NCBI GenBank assembly: GCA_026874595.1 | Contig: CM049317.1 | Coordinates: 60,920,618-60,984,617 of the forward strand | DNA from: Sipunculus nudus | Taxonomy: Eukaryota; Annelida; Sipuncula; Golfingiida; Sipunculidae | Length of the DNA stretch: 64,000 nucleotides | Direction of reading: 5' to 3' | In this document: positions 42,598-54,849 of the stretch, in pieces | Numbering within the stretch: the first letter of the stretch is position 1 | How the letters are laid out: each line of letters begins with the position of its first letter | Notes under the pieces: model-generated | Database searches by the model: none | Told to the model about the DNA's origin: nothing | What the model saw: only the letters and a program-made list of their open reading frames with translations | Translations under genes and position numbers: made by a program

Positions 42598-45459
42598 TTT
42601 TAATGTATACTTGCGAGAAACGGCAATCGCTTTTGATACGTACGTACAGTGGTATGCCTCATCCTCCGGCTTCAACCAGCGATTTTCCGTCGCCTTCCGT
42701 TAAAATCCTAAGCCTAATGAAACAAGACCAAGAAATAAAAACGCGTATATAATATCATCAGATAATCAACGACTCTAGTATCCAATATAATAAATTTTAA
42801 AATAGAGAAACACTGGATCACATATTCAGTCTAAAAAGAAAGTTATGAAATTCAGCAAAACTAAGCGAAATAGTGACAGACATCTAAACATACTGGGGGG
42901 GGGGGGGGGCAAGAATTTTAATTTAATTTTAAAAGAATTTGAGAAATTTGGCCTTGAAATTGGCCAAGTGTAAACTCTGGACTACGAAGTCTTTGGGACG
43001 TTTGTTTGACATTCACACGGGATACGATCCAGAGTCATATATCACAGTGGCATTGTGTTTTTTACCCCAGATCTGGCACTGTCTGCGGCCGACCGCGAGT
43101 CTCCTCAAATGCCTGTGGTTTTCATTGTAGATTAAAGCAAGAAATAAGGGGAAACCCATATGGAGGAGGCTAGCTGCCGTGTGCACCACAAGCAGTCTAA
43201 ACAAGCAGCGCTGGTCCGAGCCACTGCAAACAGAGACAGTTTTAATGAGCCGCGGTGACACTCAGGGTCAAAAAAAGCCAGAGTGGCTGACGGTGAAGAG
43301 TGCGGCTTGACAGTAACAGAGGATCGCGTTTCCATTTGCTGCCGGTGGCTGTAGATGCTGCTATCTGCTTGCAGGAGCTGTAAAGACTGCTGATGCTGGG
43401 GGTGTCGCTTCTGGCCTCCGAAGCTTTTAAACTACTGATTTACAGACTGGAGTTGAAAATTGTTTTAACCGAGGTAGCGTTTAATATCACGCTCTCTCTC
43501 AAAATTCTTATTCTACACATGAGATAGTTTCCAACTGTTGGCTGCGTTACGCACCAAATTAACCTATCTGCTATTTATAACTTCTGCTGATAATGAATAC
43601 AAAATTTTGACGGAACGAGTTGGCAGATAAATTGTATTGCAAAGATTAAGGCACATTTACATCACGTGATTGTTTTCTGGCACGTGACTGAGGATTTAAT
43701 GTAAAATCTGGAAAATATCATACGAAGAAGCAGTATAAAAGGGCTTTATGGAAAAACAACGCAGTAGTGACATTTTGTTGAACCATTCGAACCGGTGTGC
43801 TATTTAGTATTTTAAATGGTGGAAAATCTGTTGATGGTTTTACTTTCAGTTGGCTAACTGCCAATTCGTGTTGTTTGAATGAACACCAGGTGGCGCTGAT
43901 AAACAACTTAGGTATAACCGTCAATGAATTTTTCATGATTTAAAAGTATTATATATTATGGTATCATAATTAGCTTTACGTATTTGTTTAATATTTTTTG
44001 GAGACGTTGTCCACTGGCCTGTACATATGATATTTCCCATTTTTAAACGCTAATGAAGAGACAAGGGTTACAGACAGGTGGCTGCTGAAAAGGGCTTTTA
44101 ACCATATCTTTTTAGCACTCTAGGTAAGCACTTTAGCCCCGGTATGTTCATAACCCTACTTTGAACAAAGAGACAACACGAGAATTTAGTTAAAGTACTT
44201 ACACAGGACTTGGTATTAATTGTACGAGAGGGACATTCCACGTCTGTGCAGCGTGAGTTGAGCGAAACATGTATTGTTTTGTATAAAGGTGTAAGGGAAA
44301 CCAAAGTTATCAGGAATTATGACACATTTTTACCGTATGCATAACTGGTAAGATTTTGGCATGTACCTTCCGTTCTCTCCCGGTCACTTGCAGGCTATAC
44401 ATCTCACGTTATGTTCTCGTAACAGTGACACCTATAAGGGACCCATTCTGCTATTTGACGCGTATGAAATAAAGATAATCTTGTGAACTTTTTAAAAAAA
44501 TAAAAATAACCAAACAAGTTCCGATCCTACCATGCACCGGTTGTTTATTTTGTGAAAAGAAAATGGCCAAGATTGTAATCCAAACACGTCCAATAACGAA
44601 GTCTGGCAGCAAGCAAGACTTTTTGCAAATGACAAATGTAGGTGACCTTTCGCTTCCGCACATGCACAGCTGGCACTTGGGTCACGTGTTTTCCCTTTGT
44701 TATTTGGAAATAGTCAGATATGTTTGAAGGTTAAGCTGTGACACAGGTGTATTTGCCTGTATATTTTTTACTTTGGCAACCTCGCCGTTCTTGGAACTGC
44801 AGCTGTTAGCCTGTTACCGTTATTGTAAAATGTTATTTACTCGTTAACGTCTATCCGCTTAATTGTCCCGGAGAGGCAAACGTGTACTTAAAGACATCAT
44901 GCCTACTGTTGTTACCTGTTTAGTTGGAAAGATTACCTATATACGTAATCAGCGACAATAATGTCAACAACTAGTAAAAAGCATATTACAATAAAATTCC
45001 AAGCAATTTGCAAGGAAATGCGTTGGTTGGAAGTCTCTGTTAATTAGTTTTCAACAGAAAGTACATAACAACATTTATTTGTCACAATCAGAACACCTGC
45101 TGTTAGCAGTAAAAAAAAAGTCTTCAAAGGATATTAATGAACACCTCCAATACGGAACTCTATAGAAATACTATGCAAGCACATAAGGGGACTTAAATCA
45201 TGTTTAACCATATTTCGGACATGATCTGACACCCTTTATATTTATATACAATACAGGTAATGTTTCTGTGCAGTATGTTAAAACATTTACTATTGAGCGA
45301 GTTTATTAAACCTGTGGAAGGGCTGTGGAATGAAAAGGTTAAAGCCATTCCCAGGGAAAGGTGAACATTTTAAATTATAACGGAACCTGCTATTTCCAGC
45401 GAAGTGTATTGACCATGGTCCTGGTTTCGGACTTTTATTCAGAGACGAAATGAATACTC
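42598..45459. other. Intergenic DNA without recognised features
   Basis: Poly(G) of about 16 at 42894 lies just before it in context; otherwise only short domain-free frames on the minus strand. No gene supported. Confidence 0.4.
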
Positions 45460-45650
45460 GAGAATCATGCCCAACCAACCTCGAGTCCAGCAGAAAAAAT
45501 ACTTTGTAACCTTAGGTCTGACGTTAAGACTGGAAAACACACCACAAAAACCAAGATACACAGCTATTGGCAGAATATTATAGGCACAATTATGAATAAG
45601 TCCATATTGAATTACCTCCGAAATGTTCAAATAGGGCGGACCTCTAGCTA
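45460..45650 (+). repeat. CTCGAGTCCAG repeat, copy 1 (pair with 57715)
   Basis: Shares CTCGAGTCCAG(C/T)AGAAAAAA, then GACGTTA(A)GACTGGA and CACAAA(A/G)ACC in order with 57720-57800. Confidence 0.65.
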
Positions 45651-46552
45651 AATGCAAATTTACTCTAAAGGAAGAAAAGCAACCGGAGCTAGCACATCAT
45701 TATTATATCATTTTTCCATTTTACACATATATATTTTTTGGAATTCAAACTCTGTTTTATAAAGACTTGGACTCGAACCAAAAAGAACCCGACTTGGACC
45801 ATGCAGACTCGGTAGTGTGGACAAGACTACAACACTGGCGACCGTTCCTTTTTCTCCTCGTGCAGCTCGGTCTATTCTGAGCCACCCAGTGTTCCGTGTT
45901 CCACTTTGTTTTTAAAGTAAAAAGTGTCTGGTGTGGTGTTAGTCTTCTTAATTTCTGAAATGTATTCTTTGTATAAGATTCGGATATGTTAAATATAGAA
46001 ACATGACTTTTCTTGGTTAGGATATGATAAAAATAGGAAACAATTAATCAATTAGGCGAAAAATCAGTCAATTTTGTTAAACCACAGAGCACTCGGACAG
46101 CATATAAATCTGTTCATCCTTAACACCGTTATTTTTGTCCCCTTTGCCTCAGGGCGCATACATTGCCACGATTTAATGAAAAACAGCAATACATGTATTT
46201 AGAAGATTTACACAAAAAAACACAGTGATAGAAAAAAGACAAAAACAAAATTTTCTGTATGACACACTGATGACCACAGGGCGGGAGCTATGAATATCTT
46301 TTTCTAAGACAACAGTCTTTTCCATTTCACACACTTCCCCTTTTTTCCTTTGAAACAAAGGGTACTTTCGTTGTCCCGGCCAGAACGATTCATTTGTATT
46401 AGGATCGGCTTGCTGCAGAGCTTACTTGTGATGGAGTAGCTTTGTACATAGCAAAATTTGATTATGATCCTGGCGGAGGTTGTGGTCTCTAACCACTATC
46501 TTATTTTGGCTGTGGTATCCATTTCTTTGCCAGTCATCTCTCATTACGGTGC
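45651..46552. other. Intergenic DNA with a GGACTCG patch
   Basis: GACTCGAACC and GACTTGGACC steps near 45770-45810 relate to the 57240 array. No gene. Confidence 0.4.
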
Positions 46553-49500
46553 TTTTTAGCTCAGCTGACTGAAAGTCATCTGAGCTATAGCGATCACTCT
46601 TTGTCCGTCGTCCGTCTGTCCGTCTGTCCGTCTGTCCGTCCGTTAACCAGGCACAAATCGTAACCGCTGGACCTAGAACCTTGTAACTTGGGATTCTGAG
46701 AGGTCCATAAAAAATCTCCTTGGAAACCAGAAATTAGGTCTCTGTTACCCATATCCTTCGAGCTATGTGGCCCCAAAGTACCCCCCAGAAAAGTCAAAAA
46801 TTTCATACAAAAACTTCAATATCTCATTAACTACTTGACTGATGGTCATGATTTTTGGCATACATATTGATCATGAGATGTTCCATCACTTCCTGCAGAC
46901 TGGTGGCGCCACCTGTATTTTTCGATTTTTTACGATTTTTTTTCTCTATTTTTGAGACCTTTAAAAATGTGAACATCTGTTAACAAGGCACAAATCATAA
47001 AGACTGGACTTAGAATCTTAATTCTTGACACACTGAGAGGTCCATGAAAAATCTCCTTGGAAACCAGAAATTAGGTCTCTGTTACCCATATCCTTCGAGC
47101 TATGTGGCCCCAAAGTACCCCCCAGAAAAGTCAAAAATTTCATACAAAAACTTCAATATCTCATTAACTACTTGACTGATGGTCATGATTTTTGGCATAC
47201 ATATTGATCATGAGATGTTACATCACTTCCTGCAGACTGGTGGCGCCACCTGTATTTTTCGATTTTTTACGAATTTTTTTCTCTATTTTTGAGACCTTTA
47301 AAAATGTTAACATCTGTTAACAAGGCACAAATCATAAAGACTGGACCTAGAATATTCGTTCTTGACACACAGGGAGACCCATGATAAGTCTCCATGGAAA
47401 CCTGAAATTCGGTCTCTGTTACCCATATCCTTTGAGCTATGGCACTCCAAAGTACAGCTCAGAATAATGGAAAATTTGATACAAAAGCTAAAGTATCTGA
47501 ACAACTAATGCAGAGATAACCATAATTGTTTGCATGGATATTGATCATGGAGTGTTTCATAAGTTTCTGCAGACTGGTGGCACCACCTGTATTTGTTCGG
47601 TTTTTTATACGAAATTTTTCTGTATTTCTGAGACCTTTAAAGATATGAACATCTGTTAACAGGGCACAAATCATAAAAACTGGACCAAGAATCTTCATTC
47701 TTGACACACAGGGAGACCCATGAAAAGTCTCCATGGAAACTTGAAATTAGGTCTCTGTTACCCATATTCTTTAAGCTGTATGGGTCCAAAATACCCCCCC
47801 CTCCAGAATAATGGAAAATTTGATACAAAAAACTGCAGTATTTCAATAACTACAACACTGATGGTCATGATTTTTGGCATACATATTGATCATGAGCTGT
47901 TCCATCAGTTTCTGCAGACTGGGTGTGCCACCTCTATTTTTTTCAAATTTTTACGAATTTTTTTTCTTTTTTTGAGACCTTTAAAGATGTGGTTATCTGT
48001 CAACAGGGTACAAATCGCAACAACTTTACCTAGAATCTTCATTCTTGTCATGCAAGGAGGCCCATGAAAGGTGCCTGTGGAAACTTGAAATTAGGTCTCT
48101 GTTACCCATATCCTTCAAGCTATAGGACTCCGAAGTATCCCTCAGAATAATGGACAATTTGATACAAAAACTGAAGTATCTGAACAACTAATACAGAGAT
48201 CACCATGATTTTTTTGCATGGATATTGACCATTAAGTGTTTTATTAGTTTCTGCAGACTGGTGGAGCCACCTGTATTTTTGTATCCGCCAAAACAAAGTT
48301 TTGCGGATACTATGTTTTTGACCGAGTTCCTCCACCGCGGCGGCGTTCGTTTCCAGAGAGCTCCTCGGAGACTAATGGAACGATTTTTCCCAAACTTACA
48401 TCTATTATCGGGTCACATGTGAACTGGTGCCTAACCAATTTGCGTTGACCTCTGACCTTTCCTCTCTATCCAGTGTCCATTTGTGGGTCTGTTTCCACTC
48501 ATAAACCCTCATATCTCGGGAACCGTTTGACCGATCAGGAAATAAAATTGATACAAATGTAGCCCTTGGATTGCTTTATAACATACACAAAAAATGGTGG
48601 CGCCACCTGTAACCATGTTTGCACAGTGTCCATCTGTTCATCTGCCTTGGGTTAAAATCACTCATATCTCTGCAGTGAATTGACTAATTCACCTGAAATT
48701 CGTCATGCGTATACATCCAGGATAGCTTTCTTGATTTTATGACAGGTGGCGCCACCTACGTTCACGTTCACGCTGATGACATCCAAGCTTATATCTTGGA
48801 AACCGTTTGACCGATCAGGAAATAAAATTTATACAAATGTAGCCCTTTGATAGCTCTGTAACATACACAAAAAATGGTGGCGCCACCTGTAACAATGTTT
48901 GCACAGCGTCTGTCTGTTAGTCTGCCGTGGCCTAAATCACTCATTTCTCTGTAGTGGTTCGACATAACTGCCTAAAATTTTGCAGGTTTATACATCATGG
49001 ACAGCTTTCTTGATTTTATGACAGGTGGCGCCACCTACATTCTAGTTAACGCTGCACACATCCAAGCTCATATCTCAGGAACCATTTGACCGATTGGGCC
49101 AAAATTGTGCATGTGTTTAGATCTCACATAGGTCTTTATCATACACAAAACTGGAGGGGTTACCTGCAAAGATTTTTGCACAGTGTTTGTCTGTTTGTCT
49201 GCCATGGGCAAAAATCGCTCATATACATGTAGTGATTTGACTTTTCTGCCTAAAATTTTGCAGGTGTATACAACTTGGACAGCTTTCTGGATTTGTGGTA
49301 GGTGGCACAACCTACATACACATTTAGGCTGCAGACATCCATGCTAATATGCAACATACCTCACTCTATTTCCCCTTGCCACTCAATCCATGCCTCACTA
49401 TCCGATTTTGGCAGATACATGTAGTCACTTGTCGGTTACCCGTATTCTAGTTTTAAAAGTTTACACATTTTTCTCTATTTTTGAGATATATAAATACAGA

Positions 49501-49637
49501 CTAAATCTTGGCCTGTTGGTTAATCTGTTTGATGCTTCAGTTGAATGGGTATATACTACCATTCTGATGATAAAATGTCCTTTTGCGAATCTCTTCCCAG
49601 TCAGCTGAGCGTCATGACCCATGGGTCACTTGTTTTT
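46553..49637 (+). repeat. AGCTCAGCTGA-family element, copy B, full length, 340-bp and 280-bp tandem cores
   Basis: Left end TTTTTAGCTCAGCTGACTG with TGAGCTATAGCGATCAC and a CCGTCTGTCCG run; right end TCAGCTGAGCGTCATGACCC then ATGGGTCACTTG. The first half is five units of about 340 bp, the phrase GGCACAAATCATAAAGACTGG-like recurring near 46649, 46990, 47325, 47664 and 48005. The second half (from about 48520) has units with AGGTGGCGCCACCT and TGACCGAT(C/T)(A/G)GG phrases. All open frames inside are repeat-derived. Confidence 0.85.
48281..48310. repeat. Near-perfect hairpin inside copy B
   Basis: GTATCCGC and GCGGATAC enclose AAAAC/GTTTT with one bulged C and an AAA loop. It marks the junction between the 340-bp units and a different segment, so it may be the end of a separate inserted element. 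Confidence 0.7.
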
Positions 49638-50813
49638 AATGTGATCAAACTCGACGGGCATGTCACAAGTGCCATGTAAGATGCCTTCTCTCAGGGTCAA
49701 CAACCATCAGCTATCATCTGGCCTCAGCTCGGTGTCCCGGGCCTCTCTTACTTAATTGGACACGGAGGATTAAATGTCGTGTACACATGCCCTGTCGCCC
49801 AGGGGAAACATAATGCTGGCTGTGATCATCCCGTCTCGATGAAGACATGAAGACCGGCGCTCAGGCAGTGTTAGGAGATGTTCACGCCAGCTTCACTTAT
49901 TTGAGGACCATTTTATCTGACTTAATACTGCTGAGCTGACGCGTTTGTCCTCCATTTTGGCGTCCTTCTGGAACATAAATAGTGGTATAAATTTCAACAT
50001 GACTATGTTTCTCTTTGGTTGACTGAACTGACAAAATAAGCAGATATCAATAATCATATATTTAAACATCGACTAAAGAGGATAAACGATTTACCATCCT
50101 GCATTTTGAGATGTGAATAATTTAAAAACAAACTAACAATACATGGATTTATATGAATCTTTAAATAATAAATTGTAACACGTTTCTTTTTTTATAAGAA
50201 ACATTTTACTCTTACTCAGGTTTTCTAAAGACTGATGTGAAGAAGGTGACTCGAACCTTTGGGCCTGTGACTTGTATTCAGCTGACTGAGTGGAGTCGAG
50301 CACACCACTGGAGTGAGATGGTGCGAGGTCATTCGTCTGTAGGCATGAATACTTTTTTTAGACCAATGAGATGATTAGCTTTCAAAACACAGCACATCCT
50401 ATAACCAAAGACTTTTTCCAGATACAACATATAACATTTGAATACCTCAACCTCTGTACCAATTTGAGCATAATTGACGGCAGTGGCCTAATTTTAAGGA
50501 CTTACACCTTAACCCACAATACTCCTATTCTTCTGAAGCACAAACTTCCCGTTTAATTTATATTTATATTCTCCTGATCCTTCATTTAATTTGTAATTAA
50601 AATCAAAGTGACGTTTATTGTCCGTAGATGCATGATAGATGGTTGAAAAATGTATTATTTGGCATAAATAGTACTTTGTTATCAGATATTATTTTATTTT
50701 TTCATTATTAATTCCGCAGCAATCAAATACCTATATCTTTGAAATATTTGCAAGAAATTTTCCTATTTTTTTAAAAATTACTGTTTTATATTTTCCTTTT
50801 GCATTTTATAAAG
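49638..50813. other. Intergenic DNA without recognised features
   Basis: No domain-bearing frame; AT-rich to the right. Confidence 0.45.
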
Positions 50814-51115
50814 TATGGAGCCCTTAAAGTTCCCTCGCGATCTTTTCGCGTTCCCTCGCGATCTTTTTCGCGTTCCCTCGCGATCTTTTCGCATTCCCTC
50901 GCGATCTTTTTCGCGTTCCCTGGCGATAATATCGCGTTCCCTCGCGATCTGTTCGGCTAGGCTGGTTCCCTGCTCCCCTATATCTGGCATACATGCAAAT
51001 AAATGGACGCGGGAACCAGTACAACAGTTTACTGTGTCTCGTTCTCTGTCTTTAACACCACTACGCTCCCATAAGATATACGCTCGATGTCAGGTCAACA
51101 CAACGATGCTTGTAT
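50814..51115 (+). repeat. Inverted repeat arm with TCGCGA minisatellite, left
   Basis: Starts ATGGAGCCCTTAAAG and contains five to six 18-20 bp units of the type TTCCCTCGCGATCTTTTCGCG shortened, followed by CCTGCTCCCCTATATCT, GGACGCGGGAACCAGTACAA and CGCTCGATGTCAGGT. It is the inverse of 54850-55113. The frames in both directions here are repeat products. Confidence 0.85.
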
Positions 51116-51129
51116 AAGATTAGATTAGT

Positions 51130-51320
51130 AAAATGATTAAATATGCAGATGACACAGTGACCTTAGGACTCATTTCTGATGACAATGAATTGCCTTATAG
51201 GCAAGAGATATTATATCTGACAAAATGTTGTCAATCATAATCTTCTTTTACATGATGTAAAAAAAAAACCAAAAAACAAAGGAAGTTTTATTCGATTTTA
51301 GGAAAGGGTGTAATGTTGTA
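51130..51320 (+). mobile_element. LINE reverse-transcriptase fragment with YADD
   Basis: 51136-51240 reads IKYADDTVTLGLISDDNELP and YRQEILYLTKCC, matching the catalytic YADD segment of non-LTR reverse transcriptases (KYADDTVLVGLIS.DDE). After a frameshift NLLLHDVKKKPK continues the NNL.LN..KTKE motif. Broken and short. Confidence 0.7.
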
Positions 51321-51357
51321 ATTAAAGTGTGTATCAACAATGTTGGAGTCAAGATTG

Positions 51358-51360
<3 letters not shown>

Positions 51361-51422
<62 letters not shown>
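51361..51422. repeat. (AT)n microsatellite
   Basis: About 30 AT units; frames on both strands give poly(Tyr-Ile) only. Confidence 0.95.
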
Positions 51423-52951
51423 GGCATAAATGTTTTCATTAATATTTTATATCTTTTTCTTTTACCTGACATGAAATTAATATTAGGCCAGATTCTATCA
51501 ATTACTTAAAATACTGGACACAGTTCATCTTGGAAAATTGATACTTCCACTGTCAAAACTATATATATATATATACATGTAAATATATATATATGCCTCA
51601 TGCCCCACATATCTGCTATTTATTATTATGGGTCCTCGGCCACCCGGAGATATGTGCAAACCGGTGTTTAAGATGATCTAACTGATCTGGAAACAACTTG
51701 AGACATACTTAAAATAATCGGAATGTCTTAAAATTATTAGATCTGCTATATAGAAATGACGCCTTCGTTGTTGGTCTTATGATTTTATTACAGAAACACG
51801 ATATATCACATATCCTGATTATATTTAACAATAATGTCATCTTAGAACATACATACATTTATCATCTTTCCTTCTAATATTTCTTCATTTAAAATTGCGG
51901 AAAAGTTAACAAATGATTCTCTATTAAAACCTCGCATGAAATAATTCTATGAAACAAAATGTTAACCATTATTATTAATTGATGGTTTGTGAGTAATATC
52001 TCTCTGAAGATATTGTAAGGGAAAAAAATAGACCTAATGGGAAGATCGTGATCGCCGGCCCTGCTTTGGGGGTTCGACCCAGCAATGGGATAGATTACAC
52101 ACCCTGGGCTCGCAAGTGCAGTGGTCACCGGGCCTGGTTACCGCCAGGAAAAAAAATCAGAGGAAGCGTGCGATAATACCGTGTCACGTAATCCAAAAGC
52201 GGAATGGAATTCTGCAGATGTTAATATTAAAATATTGAAAATGGTGGCGGTTACCTCCACCAAAAAAATCTTTAATAAAAGAGTGATTGTAAATGCCAAA
52301 AGTAAAGTTTGCAAATGTCAAACTCGAAAGGAGGCACAACAATGCAGGAAAATGTCCACCTGGCTCGTACTAATTAAAAGTCACGAAACAGGGCCCACAT
52401 ATCAAAATAAGCAGTTTTTATTATCATTCTCTACAGGTCGGTTCTATGCTTCTTTGTTTATCGACTGGCAATTGAAGAATGTGTTGGTCCTCCCAGGGCA
52501 CACTTGTGGTTTTGTATTCACTGTTGTGGGGTCGGCAAATAAGTTAAATTTCTGTTTCTTAATGGAGAACCACATTTACAAAAATACATTAATGAGACAA
52601 GGTGGATATAAAAATGATCCAGGGTAAAATAACCCTTTGGACACTGGAATATCTGCATACTAGTGTTTAGTATCAGGAGAAGAAGAACAGATGTGGCCTA
52701 AGGCCTTCTGTAGAACTACCAAAATAATTATGGGACTGTTACAACTGATAATGTAAAACCAACTGATAACATAATAAATAAATGACCGATAACGTATCAC
52801 TAACCAATAATGTAATGCGAAATCAAACAATAATGTAACAGACTTCCCTAGCCTTTAATGTAAACAGAATTAATTGGTGAGGTAAAAACATTTCAGTGAA
52901 CCTGACCAAACCAAATTGGACCTTCCGCATGCTTCTTGGACAATACATGCA
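51423..52951. other. Interior of the inverted-arm region, including a 168-codon frame
   Basis: A plus frame at 52121-52627 is long for the composition but shows no domain I recognise; a GGCGGTTACCTCCACC phrase inside it is echoed near 16107. B-box-like GGGGGTTCGACCCAGC at about 52068 suggests a SINE head just before it. Confidence 0.35.
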
Positions 52952-53030
52952 TTTTTTTTAGCTCAGTTGACCATAGGTCATCAGAGCATCAGTGATCAAC
53001 CCTTGTCCGTCCGAGCACAAATCGGTCTTA
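52952..53030 (+). repeat. AGCTCAGCTGA-family left end, truncated
   Basis: TTTTTTTAGCTCAGTTGACC, GGTCATCAGAGC and TTGTCCGTCCGAGCACAAATC match the first 75 bp of copies A and B, then similarity ends. Confidence 0.75.
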
Positions 53031-53235
53031 TTCGCGTCGCACTTTTCATATCTTGTATTATGATTATATAGCATAACTTAGGACATCAAAAGTTCAGAAC
53101 ATTTAAGAATGATAAATTCAAACCAGTGGGGGATCCAGACATTTCAGAATTTAGGGGAGTTGTTCAATACTGGATATGATTAAAAAAAAAGTTCTTAAAT
53201 TCCGCATTTAAGTGTTTGTTTTGTGTGTTTATATA

Positions 53236-53237
53236 TG

Positions 53238-53300
<63 letters not shown>
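53236..53300. repeat. (AT)n microsatellite at the left end of the Penelope-like element
   Basis: Abuts the left inverted arm; the right arm is followed by another AT-rich tract at 54286-54340. Confidence 0.9.
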
Positions 53301-53302
<2 letters not shown>

Positions 53303-53328
53303 CTAAAGTACGGTTAGTTTGACTTCAT

Positions 53329-53396
53329 CAGTTTGTGCTACAGATCTGTTTCGTGAGAGCAGCATTCAAGCCGGCTCACTCTTCAGGTACAAACTG
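53329..53396 (-). ncRNA. Hammerhead ribozyme in the left arm
   Basis: Exact-length inverse of the one at 54116-54183, with CTGAAGA, GAAA and GTA boxes on the minus strand, the same strand as the GIY-YIG frame and 3' of it. Confidence 0.8.
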
Positions 53397-53622
53397 GAGT
53401 GATCAGATATTTGGGTGAAGTTTGTCGTAATAGGTAGGATTTATCTGGGGTTACTAGGTTCGGTGAGGCAGCTCGAGGATTTGTTGAATTGCTTAAAGTT
53501 GATCAGGACCCAAGGGGTTAGTTCGGTCAGGGGATCAGTGGATTAGTGGTCCAGTTGGTTGTTCCTGCATAAATTGGCTGGGATCTTGAGACTGCATATT
53601 TAACTTTATCATCGGCTTAAAA

Positions 53623-53964
53623 TTATTTAAGGTTACAAAGGAGGTATTTAGTTCTATGTTTGCATGACGTCGTCAGCTCGTTCCTATTGTTTAGTGAACT
53701 CAGATCAGGTCGGCAAATTATGTAGTATTTCTCAGTGGTGCATAAATTACATTTTTTGGACGTGTTGGAATAAGCTCTGCATTTAGCCATGATTTTCCAT
53801 TTGACCGAATAGGGTATGTTTTTTTCTTTCAGAGTCCACACGTACTGGCTTAGTGTTGTGCTATTTCTGTATTTTTCATTCCTGAAACTACTGATGTGTC
53901 CATAGTATCTCGTTTTAAATGCGTTTTCTGTCAGTCCGATATATACAAACCTCGAGCGCTTCAT
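53623..53964 (-). pseudogene. GIY-YIG endonuclease domain of a Penelope-like element, truncated
   Basis: Contains FVYIGLTENAFKTRYYGH, SFRNEKYRNSTTLSQYVW, CRAYSNTSKKCNLCTTEKYY and NNRNELTTSCKHR, the hallmark series of the Penelope GIY-YIG domain (YIGLT...FKTR, KYRN.T.LS, KCNLC..EK, RNEL...C.H). The first GIY strand and all of the RT are absent, so it is a 5'-truncated remnant. The frame is otherwise intact for 113 codons. Confidence 0.88.
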
Positions 53965-54115
53965 AATAGCCCTAATACAAGTACAATAAGCCAGGCACCC
54001 AGTAACCCTTATTCACCAACAAAACAAAAACTTTAAATACATGCCTCACCGAACCTAGTAACCCCAGATAAATCCTACCTATTACGACAAACTTCACCCA
54101 AATATCTGATCACTC

Positions 54116-54183
54116 CAGTTTGTACCTGAAGAGTGAGCCGGCTTGAATGCTGCTCTCACGAAACAGATCTGTAGCACAAACTG
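54116..54183 (+). ncRNA. Type I hammerhead ribozyme in the right arm
   Basis: CTGAAGA (54126-54132), stem II GTGAG/CTCAC (54133-54137, 54155-54159), GAAA (54160-54163), minimal stem III CAGATCTG, and GTA with cleavage after A54173. Stem I pairs CAGTTTGTAC (54116-54125) with GCACAAACTG (54174-54183), one mismatch. Confidence 0.82.
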
Positions 54184-54285
54184 ATGAAGTCAAACTAACC
54201 GTATTTTAGTTATTTATAAACGCTCCCATACGGTAGAACACTATCACCGCGATGTATTGAATTCACGTTATGTGAACAATACAAA

Positions 54286-54286
54286 T

Positions 54287-54325
<39 letters not shown>

Positions 54326-54342
54326 AAATATATATATATAAA
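54286..54342. repeat. AT-rich microsatellite after the Penelope-like right arm
   Basis: (AT)n with a few TTTATA interruptions. Confidence 0.9.
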
Positions 54343-54849
54343 CGGAAAGGTATAAAACAGCAAAGGTTCTATACCTTGTACAATGATTTTTATTTTTATT
54401 TTTTAAATAAATTTAAATATGTGTATATTTTTTGTAATTTTTTGGTCTTATTTTAAAGATAACAAATGTGTATAAAATATTACCAATATCAGTAAATGAA
54501 CATAGGGAGATGGGCATGTGCAAAGTTGATATTGTTGATTGGTAATTTGGCCTTACCCATCTTAAAATGGGTCTGAACCAATAACTGACGTGAAAAATAT
54601 TATCAATTTCAGTAAATTACATCGGGATATTCGCCTGTTCCAGGTTGACATTGTTGATCCGTTGTTGAGCCTGACTGCTAATAAACAAAGAGATAGAAAC
54701 GAATAATTTGATAATCTAATTGCTAAAAAATAAAAAGAGGTCTGCAAAAAAAAAATAAAAATGAATAAATGGAGAATAGATAACATATATCAGAACCATG
54801 GCAAAAAGTCTTATCTCTCTTAATCAAGTATCGCTCTCTTAACCTGACA

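Larger units (their letters stand above)
53301..54211 (-). mobile_element. Penelope-like retroelement remnant with inverted terminal arms
   Basis: Arms 53301-53470 and 54042-54211 are near-perfect inverse repeats of 170 bp. The 571-bp interior holds a minus-strand GIY-YIG endonuclease fragment. Penelope-like elements are known to have such terminal repeats in inverted or direct layout and to carry hammerhead ribozymes, which occur here in both arms. The reverse transcriptase is missing. Confidence 0.85.

Noticed and set aside
47307-48335. Frames of 65-115 codons that share similar words
   Set aside because: They are different reading frames of the 340-bp tandem units in copy B.
50778-51117. 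Frames with repeated Arg-Glu-Arg words on both strands
   Set aside because: They are the TCGCGA minisatellite in translation.
54181-54200. Second hammerhead core suggested by CTGATGAAGTC
   Set aside because: No GAAA box follows at a suitable distance; the true core uses CTGAAGA at 54126.
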